Assembly: GCA_030632925.1 (NCBI GenBank)
Contig: DAOVTU010000271.1
Location: 1 to 5,319 of the forward strand
DNA: 5,319 bases
Reading direction: 5' to 3'
DNA from: Candidatus Krumholzibacteriia bacterium
GTDB taxonomy: Bacteria > Krumholzibacteriota > Krumholzibacteriia > LZORAL124-64-63
This document shows positions 1-5,229 of this stretch, piece after piece. How positions within the stretch are numbered: the first letter of the stretch is position 1; each line of letters opens with the position of its first letter. The notes beneath the pieces were generated by a model, which worked only from the letters and a program-made list of their open reading frames with translations, searched no databases and was not told where the DNA came from. The position numbers and the translations under genes were made by a program.

Positions 1-328
1 CCATATTGAAGGTCTCGGAGTCGATGTCCACAAACACCGGTTTGGCGCCGCACAACAGGCCGGCGTTGGCTGTCGCCACAAAAGTGATGGGTGTGGTGAG
101 GAAGCGGTCGCCGGGACCCAGTCCCGCCGCCCGGCAGGCCAGATACAGAGCCGTCGTCCCGTGGGAAACAGCAACCGTATGGCGCGAGTTGCACAACCGG
201 CTGAGGCCATCCTCGAACTCGACGACCTTGGGCCCCTGGGTCAGCCAATCCGACTCCAGGACCTCAGCCATCCGGCGCGCTTCTTCGGCACCGAGTGACT
301 GGTGCCCGTAGGGGAGATATTCCTTCAT
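1..328 (-). CDS. pseC: PseC-like sugar nucleotide aminotransferase (DegT/DnrJ/EryC1/StrS family), N-terminal part
   Basis: This is the first 109 residues of a PLP-dependent sugar aminotransferase; the rest lies beyond the left edge. Visible family features are the N-terminal PYG motif (residues 6-8), SDWLTQGPKVVEFE (26-39) at the substrate entrance, SHGTTAL (55-61) in the cofactor phosphate-binding position usually SNGT/SxxTxAL, and TTPITFVATAN (78-88) followed by DID (101-103). The TTPxTFxATANA stretch is characteristic of PseC, which aminates C4 of the UDP-4-keto-6-deoxy-L-AltNAc precursor of pseudaminic acid, a sugar used on flagellins and surface polysaccharides. The catalytic lysine is outside the window, so activity cannot be judged. 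The ATG is preceded by AAGGTG five bases upstream. The gene begins 13 bases after the DUF4136 gene and is probably co-transcribed with it. Another DegT-family sugar aminotransferase is the main alternative. Confidence 0.85.
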   Translation of the reverse strand, partial: MKEYLPYGHQSLGAEEARRMAEVLESDWLTQGPKVVEFEDGLSRLCNSRHTVAVSHGTTALYLACRAAGLGPGDRFLTTPITFVATANAGLLCGAKPVFVDIDSETFNM

Positions 329-341
329 CAACGCACCTTGT

Positions 342-905
342 TTATTGCGGCGGGAATTTTTCCAGGATCTTGTGCACCACGTTGTTGACCCGGGCTTCCT
401 GCTCCTCGGGCGACCGCTGTTCGCCCTCGACGGTACCGGTGGCCGTGCCGCGCCAGATGAGAGCCTTGCTCTCGGCGTCGATGATGTCAAAGACCAGGGT
501 GCCTTGCGTGAATTGGTACACATCGATTTGGCGTCCGCCATAGCCCCAGTAGTAGTCGCTGTAGCGGTAGCCCCAGTCCGTGACCTGCACTTTTTCCTCG
601 GTCCCGAGGTAGTACTTGACCAGGATGTCGGGATTGTCGCCGGGGGTGATGCCGCGCTCGCCCATTTCATAATTCACCGCTTCGCGGATGCGCTTGTCCA
701 GCAGCCCACTGTTCAACGGGCTTTGGGCCGGGCTTTCCTGGGCAGAGTCAACAGGACCCAGCCAGGCATAAGTCTGGTGACCGTCCCAGTCGACATTGTT
801 GTCGTAGTCGAAGGTCACCGACATGGTGGAGCAACCGCCGAGGGCGATCAGCATCACGAGGGCCAGTGCGCCGGGAATGACCTTCTTGAACATCTTGGTA
901 TACAT
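342..905 (-). CDS. DUF4136 family outer-membrane lipoprotein
   Basis: This is a 187-residue lipoprotein of the DUF4136 family, whose function is unknown. The signal peptide has a basic start (KMFKK), a hydrophobic core and the lipobox LGGC, with Cys25 as the lipidated residue. Ser at +2 predicts outer-membrane sorting. The mature part shows the family pattern in order: VTFDYD followed by TYAWLGP (residues 30-51), LLDKRIREAVNYEMGERGI (68-86), DILVKYYLGTEEKV (93-106), a Tyr/Gly/Trp-rich stretch (111-124), and GTLVFDIID with LIWRGTA (135-155). The length is normal for the family. The chosen ATG has GGAGG nine bases upstream (915-919 on the plus strand). The pseC-like gene follows 13 bases downstream, so the two are probably one transcript. 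I see no convincing promoter in the 123 bases separating it from the upstream Gly-rich lipoprotein gene, so it may be read from that gene's transcript. Confidence 0.93.
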   Translation of the reverse strand: MYTKMFKKVIPGALALVMLIALGGCSTMSVTFDYDNNVDWDGHQTYAWLGPVDSAQESPAQSPLNSGLLDKRIREAVNYEMGERGITPGDNPDILVKYYLGTEEKVQVTDWGYRYSDYYWGYGGRQIDVYQFTQGTLVFDIIDAESKALIWRGTATGTVEGEQRSPEEQEARVNNVVHKILEKFPPQ

Positions 906-1028
906 CTGTGGAAACCTCCGGAAAATCTGATGGTGCCGCTCGGTTCATCGAACTGCAGTGGGTACAGTTTAGGGCCGCGGCACACGCCGGGCTACCAGTA
1001 TTCTTGTTGTTCGACCGGTAGGTGTCCG

Positions 1029-2501
1029 TCAGTCGATACTGACAACCTCACCAGGGACCGGGATGATCTTCAAACCAAAGGATTCGCCTGGTATCCCGTC
1101 CGGTGCGTGGGACAGGTCGTTGCCGTGCTGGCCGCCCAGCCCTGAAGTGCTGGGGGCTGCCGACACAAAAACGCAGGCCTTGTCGGTGAGGGGCTGGACA
1201 CTGCCCAATACCAGCATTCCATAGCTGGCGCCCCCGTGGCCGCCGGCGCCACCGCCGCCGCAGCCTCCTTTGCCCCCGGCACCGCCGTGTCCTCCGCGGC
1301 CCACTTCGCCCGGGCAGGCGTCTCCGCCGGGCGCGCCGGGAGTGCCGTCGGCACCGGCCGCACCGTGGCCGCCGTTGCTGCCGTCACCACCGTTGGCAGC
1401 GGTAAAAAGGCAGTGCCGAAAAACGGAGCTGCTGGTGGCTGAGATCACGGCCACGGAATGCCCGCCGTTTATGCCGCCTTGCCCGGGTCTGCCACGATCG
1501 CCTCCGGTTCCACCACCACCGCCGCCATTGCCGGTGCCGGTTGCCGAGCCGCCGCCACCACCGCCGCCGCCGCCGCCCTGACCGGATTCTCCGGATTGGC
1601 CCCAGGAATCGCCATAGGGCAGCAAATTGTATTCGCGCAAGAGGCCCAGCCCCAGGGCAAGCTCGGCGTTGGCGCCATCCTGGCCGTCTTCACCATCGCG
1701 ACCATCGGCCCCGTCCTGCCCACTGGCCTCGTCGAGACCGGGCTCGCCGCCGGCCGCAAGCTCGGCGCCATAGTATCGGCAACCCCGCAGGCCGTTCTGG
1801 CCAATCTGTCCCGGCAGGCCTCCGGCGCCGCCTGGGCCACCGGGGCAGCCATCCAAACCGTACCAACCGCCGGGTGCATTCACTTCTTCGTTGCAAGAGC
1901 CCAGGCCACCGGCCTGCGGTCCGGTCGCCTCATCTGGCGGCAGGCCGTTGCCGCCGGACTGGTTGAGGTTGCGGCCCTCCCGAGAGGTGAAGCGGCAGTG
2001 CTCGAATTGGAGTTCGGGGCCGCAGCCTTCAAGGTACATGGCCGTTGAAGAACTTTGGTATTGGGTGGTGGGCCCGTACATGTCCAGGCCCTGCACCAGA
2101 GTGGGAGTCCGGATGCCCAGAGCCAGCAGGGGCCGGCCGTTCGCCGTGAGCCGGGAATATTGCCCCGGCGCGGGCTGCCAGGTTTCGGGGTCACAACCCC
2201 CGATGACATCGATCCCGCCATAAAGCCGCAGGTCGAGACTGGGGTAGTAGGTCACGTATTGCCCGGCGGCGAGCCGAACCCCCTGGTAGCCCTCCAGAAA
2301 GGCCTGCCTGAAGGCGGCGTTGGGCATCAGCAGTGGCGAGTCGGCCGTGCCGTCGTTGTCTGATGAACCGGCCGTCGAAACATGGAGGTAGCGGTCCTGC
2401 TGGGGGACCAGTGGTGTCGGGTCATCCGAGCCGCAGCCTCCGGGCCCGAGCACAGCCAGCCAAATGATCAGCGAAAAACCTGCGAGTATTTTTGAAGTCA
2501 T
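1029..2501 (-). CDS. Gly-rich lipoprotein with DUF1565-like / parallel beta-helix rungs
   Basis: This is a 490-residue exported protein of unknown function. Residues 1-23 form a signal peptide ending PGGC. Pro at -3 makes this a poor lipobox, but Cys23 followed by GSDD still suggests a lipoprotein. Residues 37-146 look like a DUF1565/pectate-lyase-like N-terminal segment: YLHVSTAGSSDNDGTADSPL, then RLAAGQYV, DLRLYGGIDVIGG and LVQGLDMYG. Apparent beta-helix rungs at 153-172 and 348-366 share the motif F-[ER]-H-C-x-F, with a further rung at 425-446. They are separated by very Gly-rich inserts (211-424 overall). These include six collagen-like G-x-y triplets (261-278) and ten consecutive Gly (309-318). 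Eleven Cys are present. I prefer the ATG at 2501 because the signal peptide starts cleanly there; neither it nor the in-frame TTG at 2540 has a strong ribosome-binding site. The stop is TGA. It is likely a surface-exposed structural or binding protein, but no enzyme motif is visible. Confidence 0.85.
   Translation of the reverse strand: MTSKILAGFSLIIWLAVLGPGGCGSDDPTPLVPQQDRYLHVSTAGSSDNDGTADSPLLMPNAAFRQAFLEGYQGVRLAAGQYVTYYPSLDLRLYGGIDVIGGCDPETWQPAPGQYSRLTANGRPLLALGIRTPTLVQGLDMYGPTTQYQSSSTAMYLEGCGPELQFEHCRFTSREGRNLNQSGGNGLPPDEATGPQAGGLGSCNEEVNAPGGWYGLDGCPGGPGGAGGLPGQIGQNGLRGCRYYGAELAAGGEPGLDEASGQDGADGRDGEDGQDGANAELALGLGLLREYNLLPYGDSWGQSGESGQGGGGGGGGGGSATGTGNGGGGGGTGGDRGRPGQGGINGGHSVAVISATSSSVFRHCLFTAANGGDGSNGGHGAAGADGTPGAPGGDACPGEVGRGGHGGAGGKGGCGGGGAGGHGGASYGMLVLGSVQPLTDKACVFVSAAPSTSGLGGQHGNDLSHAPDGIPGESFGLKIIPVPGEVVSID
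1230..1871 (-). repeat. Gly-rich / collagen-like low-complexity coding tract
   Basis: This segment encodes residues 211-424 of the lipoprotein and is built largely of GG-x and G-x-y units. A GGC/GGT trinucleotide run at 1548-1577 codes for ten Gly in a row. The collagen-like block GQD-GAD-GRD-GED-GQD-GAN lies at 1668-1721. The tract is interrupted by non-repetitive stretches at residues 279-300 and 348-370, the second of which is a beta-helix rung. Such trinucleotide tracts are prone to slippage, so the exact Gly count may differ between strains or be misassembled. Confidence 0.85.
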
Positions 2502-2598
2502 GGCTTTCAGGTGTTCACTCGGTTCTGGATAACCCTGCAAAATAAGGACTCAGGCGGCCCGGCAACTATGGTGTGATTTTAGGCCACTGATCTGGGAA

Positions 2599-2627
2599 TT
2601 GCAAGACGCCGCGTCCCGCACTAGAAT
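2599..2627 (+). promoter_or_regulatory. Predicted sigma70-type promoter of the M48 peptidase gene
   Basis: A -35 element TTGCAA (2599-2604, four of six consensus bases) is followed after exactly 17 bases by a -10 element TAGAAT (2622-2627, five of six). Transcription would begin near 2634, leaving a leader of about 44 bases before the ATG at 2678. It lies in the divergent region between the Gly-rich lipoprotein gene and the peptidase gene. I found no comparably good promoter on the opposite strand. This is a prediction from base pattern and spacing only. Confidence 0.55.
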
Positions 2628-2677
2628 GAGGGCATGGAAACTGTCATCCCATCTCGCCTTTTTCCCCGGAGGGAACC

Positions 2678-3487
2678 ATGTCCAGCCGCCGTCACCTGAC
2701 CACCTTTGCCTCACTCTTTGTCCTGCTGATGTTCCTGGCCGGATGCGCCACCGTGCCCATCACCGGCCGCAAGCAATTCAACCTCATTTCCGACGGGGAA
2801 ATGAATACGATGAGCTTCCAGCAGTACGATCAGGTTATCAACGAAAGCCAGCTGAGCAACGATGCCGCCGCCACGGCCATGGTCGAACGCGTGGGCCGGC
2901 GTATCCAGGGCGCGGCCGAAAAATATTTCGCCGACCGCGGCCAGTCCAGCTACCTCAACGGCTATGACTGGGAATTCCACCTCATCGAATCCGACCAGAT
3001 GAACGCCTGGTGCATGCCCGGCGGCAAGGTGGCTTTCTACACGGGCATCCTGCCGGTCTGCCAGGACGAAACCGGCGTCGCGGTGGTCATGGGCCACGAA
3101 ATCGCCCACGCCATCGCCAAGCACGGCAGCGAACGCATGAGCCACCAGATGGCCCTGCAAATGGGGGGCGTGGCCCTCAGTGAGGCCGTCAAGAACCAGC
3201 CGGATGAAACCCAGGCCATGTACATGTCGGTTTTTGCCGTGGGGGCCCAGTACGGCGCGATGCTGCCTTACAGCCGGCAACACGAGTCGGAGGCCGATCA
3301 CATGGGTCTGATTTTCATGGCCCTGGCCGGTTACGACCCGCAGCAGGCGCCAGTTTTCTGGGAGCGCATGTCTGCTGGTGGTGGGGGTAAACCGCCGGAA
3401 TTCATGAGTACTCACCCCTCCGACGCCACCCGGGTGCGGGAACTCAATGAGCACATGGCCGAGGCGATGCAGTTTTATCGCCCCTGA
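2678..3487 (+). CDS. M48 family zinc metallopeptidase lipoprotein (LoiP/YcaL-like)
   Basis: This is a 269-residue envelope metalloprotease. The signal peptide ends in the lipobox FLAGC; Cys23 would be lipidated, and Ala at +2 predicts the outer membrane. The post-signal sequence VPITGRKQFNLIS (26-38) with EMNTMSFQQY (41-50) is typical of bacterial M48 lipoproteins. The zinc site is complete: HEIAH (140-144) gives His140, catalytic Glu141 and His144, and the ESEAD motif (203-207) supplies the third ligand Glu203. STHPSDATR (244-252) carries the conserved His that in BepA can cover the active-site metal. The protein stops soon after the peptidase domain and lacks the TPR domain of BepA, so it resembles single-domain LoiP or YcaL. 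Members of this group degrade or help mature outer-membrane proteins. GGAGG lies five bases before the ATG. With its own promoter and a strong terminator it appears monocistronic. The stop is TGA. Confidence 0.95.
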   Translation: MSSRRHLTTFASLFVLLMFLAGCATVPITGRKQFNLISDGEMNTMSFQQYDQVINESQLSNDAAATAMVERVGRRIQGAAEKYFADRGQSSYLNGYDWEFHLIESDQMNAWCMPGGKVAFYTGILPVCQDETGVAVVMGHEIAHAIAKHGSERMSHQMALQMGGVALSEAVKNQPDETQAMYMSVFAVGAQYGAMLPYSRQHESEADHMGLIFMALAGYDPQQAPVFWERMSAGGGGKPPEFMSTHPSDATRVRELNEHMAEAMQFYRP

Positions 3488-3513
3488 TCGAAGACCAACA
3501 TTTTGTGATTTTT

Positions 3514-3542
3514 GGATGGTCGGTTCGCCGACCATTCTTTTT
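3514..3542 (+). terminator. Rho-independent terminator after the M48 peptidase gene
   Basis: A perfect 8-bp stem, ATGGTCGG (3516-3523) with CCGACCAT (3528-3535), closes a TTCG tetraloop. It extends by one G-T and one G-C pair to 3514/3537 and is followed at once by five T (3538-3542). It starts 27 bases after the peptidase stop codon. The T-tract is on the plus strand only, so it acts rightwards. It separates the peptidase transcript from the MvhD-like gene downstream. Confidence 0.93.
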
Positions 3543-3666
3543 AACTACATGACAAATCTATGACTTATGTTGCCCCTCCGAAAATTTTGAAATCTGAACC
3601 GATAAACTCCGTATCTATTTATTGCACAAGAGTTAAGAATTAAATGCTAAAAATTTAACATTAGAA
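3543..3666. other. AT-rich intergenic island with a short inverted repeat
   Basis: These 124 bases between the terminator and the next promoter are strikingly A+T-rich compared with the surrounding GC-rich genes, and I see no gene in them. Near the right end an inverted repeat, TTAAAT (3640-3645) and ATTTAA (3653-3658) with a 7-base spacer, sits eight bases before the -35 box. It could be an operator, or simply part of an UP-like A/T tract for RNA polymerase alpha-subunit contact. No sigma54 or other recognisable activator site was found. Confidence 0.5.
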
Positions 3667-3695
3667 TTGACAATGACCCGCCAAATCGCTAGGCT
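3667..3695 (+). promoter_or_regulatory. Predicted sigma70-type promoter of the MvhD-like / DUF3179 unit
   Basis: A perfect consensus -35 box TTGACA (3667-3672) is followed after 17 bases by TAGGCT (3690-3695). The latter keeps the three most conserved -10 bases (TA...T) but is otherwise weak. A/T-rich DNA directly upstream resembles an UP element. Transcription would start near 3702, about 28 bases before the GTG at 3730, with the Shine-Dalgarno AGGAG (3715-3719) inside that short leader. This placement rules against the upstream in-frame starts at 3667 and 3673, which would lie at or before the transcription start. Confidence 0.6.
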
Positions 3696-3729
3696 ATTAA
3701 AAACCGACTCCAACAGGAGATTGGACATT

Positions 3730-4194
3730 GTGAAAACAGAAAACACATCACAAAAAGCCAACCCGCAGGTCTTGATCTATTTCTGCAACTCCTGCTGTGG
3801 ACCAAAGGCCACCGGGGATGGACTCTCCCTCGCCCATATTTCTGATTCCATCACCAGTGTGCACTTCAAATGTGCTCGGGACGTCACGCCCGAGCAGATC
3901 CGCCGCGGGTTCGCCAACGGCGCCGACGGCATCCTTATATGCGGCTGCCTGGTGCGCGACTGTGAGAACAGCCCCAGTGACCTGTCGGTGCTGCGCGATC
4001 TGTACCGCAACCAGATGACCATCAAGGCCATGGGCCTGGCTTCGGACCGCCTGCGCGAAGACTGGGTGGTGCAGGGCACGACCGACCATCTGGAGCGCAT
4101 TGTCGCCGATTTTGTCGAGCATCTGCGGGAAATGGGCCCGATCCAGATCGATCGGGCCGGCCTCGTGCCGAAAATGAAGGAAAGCCAAGCCTGA
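3730..4194 (+). CDS. MvhD/FlpD-like iron-sulfur subunit (hydrogenase / heterodisulfide reductase delta domain), orphan
   Basis: This is a 154-residue cytoplasmic protein with the MvhD/FlpD fold signature. In methanogens MvhD carries a [2Fe-2S] cluster and passes electrons from hydrogenase or formate dehydrogenase to HdrA. Seen here are FCNSCC (Cys19, Cys22, Cys23) at the place of the family's CNWC, Cys48 in KCARDVTPEQ where the family has C-S-G-R-V, and NGADGILICGCLVRDC (63-78) with Cys73 and Cys78 at the place of GCHPGDC. Cys23 and Cys71 are extra. The C-terminal helix ends HLREMGP as in relatives, so the TGA at 4192 is a true stop. I chose GTG at 3730 because AGGAG stands ten bases upstream and because the longer starts overlap the promoter. 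No hdrA or hydrogenase gene is in the window, so the partner is unknown. Cluster binding is plausible from the retained Cys, but function is inferred from the family only. Confidence 0.85.
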   Translation: MKTENTSQKANPQVLIYFCNSCCGPKATGDGLSLAHISDSITSVHFKCARDVTPEQIRRGFANGADGILICGCLVRDCENSPSDLSVLRDLYRNQMTIKAMGLASDRLREDWVVQGTTDHLERIVADFVEHLREMGPIQIDRAGLVPKMKESQA

Positions 4195-4202
4195 GAAAAT
4201 TT

Positions 4203-4242
4203 CCTAGACTGGATGCGACACCACGTACGCCATCCGTCTAGG
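4203..4242 (+). promoter_or_regulatory. Hairpin overlapping the DUF3179 ribosome-binding site
   Basis: CCTAGAC (4203-4209) pairs with GTCTAGG (4236-4242). After a bulged T4210, GGATG (4211-4215) pairs with CATCC (4231-4235). Two further pairs are possible inside, past a bulged C4230. This 12-14 bp stem fills most of the 55 bases between the MvhD-like stop and the next ATG. Its 3' arm includes the AGG of the Shine-Dalgarno AGGAG (4240-4244). No T-tract follows, so it is not an intrinsic terminator. It would hide the ribosome-binding site unless opened, for example by ribosomes finishing the upstream gene or by a ligand or protein. The structure is seen; the regulatory role is inferred. Confidence 0.6.
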
Positions 4243-4249
4243 AGATGCC

Positions 4250-5182
4250 ATGTCGAGCAGAGATACCACGCCGAGCACACGCCTCTCATTGATTGCCCTG
4301 CTGTGCTTCAGCCTGATCGCCGCCCTGGCCCTGGCCGAACGGCCCGAACCCGAAGTTTATGGCGAGTTCCAGGGCGACAAGATGTACACCCTGCTGCCGC
4401 CCGACGGTATTCCCGCCATCCTGGATCCCGAATACCTGACCGGTCAGGAAGCCGCTGACCAGATGTCAGCCGACGAGCCGGTCATGGGCCTGACCAATGG
4501 CAAGGATTCTGTCTGCTGGTCGACCTGGCAGCTCGATGCCCATGAAATCGTCAACGACGAATTTGACGGGATCGCCATCGCGGCCACCTGGTGACCTCTT
4601 TGCCATTCGGGCGTCGTGCACGCCCGCCAGGTTGGAGACAAGAAGTTGACGTTCATCGTCTCGGGCAAGCTGTGGCGCAATAGCCTCATCATGCAGGACA
4701 AGGAAACGGGTTCGCTGTGGAGCCACGTCACGGGCGAATGTCTCGAGGGCGAATACAAAGGCACCCAGTTGAAGATGATCCCCATGGTGCAGACATCCTG
4801 GGCCGAGTGGTCGGCTGACCATCCCACTACGCGGGTGCTCAAAAAATCCGAAGAGGTCAAGTCGTCGCACTACGAAAAGTACTTCAATGATCCCGACCGC
4901 AACGGCCTGTTCCAGACCGTCTGGCTGAAGGACCGCCTGCCGGGCAAGTCGCTCATTCACGGCGTGGTGTTGGGCCCACACACCCTGGCGGTGACCGACG
5001 AGTTGCTGGCCAGCGGCAAGCCGGCGGAAACAGAACTGGGTGGAGTGAAGGTGCGCGTGATCCGCAATGATGACGGCGGGGTGACCGCGACGCGCAAGGA
5101 CACGGGAGAGGAACTGCTGGTGCGCAAGGCTTATTGGTTCGCCTGGAGCACGTATTTCCCGCGGACCGAGGTGCTGGACTAG
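4250..5182 (+). CDS. DUF3179 family exported selenoprotein (in-frame TGA read as Sec115)
   Basis: This 310-residue DUF3179 protein is encoded as one continuous frame interrupted by a single TGA at 4592-4594. A signal peptide (residues 1-29, cleavage after ALA) predicts export to the periplasm. Family motifs before the TGA are PPDGIPAILDPEYLT (50-64), DEPVMGL (75-81) and HEIVND (98-103). After it come SGKLWRNSLIMQD (138-150), TGSLWSHVTGE (153-163) and SWAEW (183-187). Between them the family has a CPLC motif; here it reads U115-P-L-C118, so the TGA replaces exactly the first Cys. This UxxC arrangement is typical of redox selenoproteins. Nothing else is broken, and a candidate SECIS hairpin follows the TGA. 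Three neighbouring genes stop at TGA, arguing against code reassignment. The start has AGGAG five bases upstream. The second half begins with no ribosome-binding site of its own. The molecular function of DUF3179 is unknown. A point-mutated pseudogene or a sequencing error is the alternative. Confidence 0.85.
4592..4626 (+). promoter_or_regulatory. Candidate bacterial SECIS element (UGA plus downstream hairpin)
   Basis: After the TGA (4592-4594), CGGGCGT (4608-4614) pairs perfectly with ACGCCCG (4620-4626) around the 5-base loop CGTGC (4615-4619). The loop begins after 20 bases; in E. coli fdhF the corresponding distance is 18 bases with the 5-base loop GGUCU. The G at loop position 2 and U at position 3 line up with the G and U of fdhF that SelB contacts. 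A weaker lower stem, CCA (4603-4605) with TGG (4633-4635), is possible with two unpaired T in between. The bulged U of fdhF is not clearly reproduced. The fit is by eye, without an energy calculation. Confidence 0.65.
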
Positions 5183-5222
5183 AACTCCGGAAATCCGGAA
5201 ATCCAGAACTCCGGAATTCCAG
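5183..5222. repeat. Five tandem 8-bp repeats at a convergent gene junction
   Basis: Directly after the DUF3179 stop codon, five in-phase 8-mers follow one another: AACTCCGG, AAATCCGG, AAATCCAG, AACTCCGG and AATTCCAG. The consensus is AA-[ACT]-TCC-[GA]-G. The unit contains the palindromic TCCGGA step at its junctions, so short hairpins can form on either strand. The array fills nearly all of the 47 bases between the DUF3179 stop and the stop of the convergent receiver-domain gene at 5230. No T-tract follows on either strand, so a classical terminator is not visible. Confidence 0.8.
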
Positions 5223-5229
5223 CCCGGAC

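Noticed and set aside
960..1010. Terminator or promoter between the Gly-rich and DUF4136 lipoprotein genes
   Set aside because: Only a weak 4-bp GC hairpin without a T-tract and a lone TAAACT without a matching -35 box are present.
345..1145. Long plus-strand open frame opposite the DUF4136 gene
   Set aside because: It is antisense to a gene with clear domain evidence and has no recognisable domain; GC-rich codon bias explains the open frame.
1458..2048. Plus-strand Ala-rich open frames opposite the Gly-rich lipoprotein
   Set aside because: They are the reverse complement of GGC/GGT glycine codons, giving Ala/Pro-rich low complexity, and have no ribosome-binding site or domain.
2711..3535. 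Long minus-strand open frame opposite the M48 peptidase gene
   Set aside because: It is a shadow of the peptidase codons, has no family features, and would have to read in the opposite direction across the terminator.
4303..4308. Lipoprotein lipobox at Cys19 of the DUF3179 signal peptide
   Set aside because: The residue before the Cys is Leu, not Gly/Ala/Ser, and the ALA cleavage site at 27-29 fits signal peptidase I better.
4192..4458. Second recoded TGA extending the MvhD-like protein to 4458
   Set aside because: MvhD-family proteins end at this point, the extension has no family similarity, and it runs out of frame over the real DUF3179 start.
4592..4594. TGA reassigned to Trp, or a frameshifted pseudogene
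   Set aside because: Three neighbouring genes use TGA as a true stop, no frame change is needed to continue, and both halves are intact and conserved. A point mutation exactly at the conserved Cys is possible but less likely than Sec, given the hairpin.
4592..4606. CxxCH cytochrome c haem motif (U-P-L-C-H)
   Set aside because: The motif belongs to the DUF3179 CPLC signature, in which the following residue is variable as far as I recall, and with Sec at the first position a normal haem attachment site is not present.
4616..5182. A separate gene starting at GTG 4616
   Set aside because: It has no ribosome-binding site, begins in the middle of the DUF3179 domain, and is in frame with the upstream half. 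It is the C-terminal part of the selenoprotein gene.
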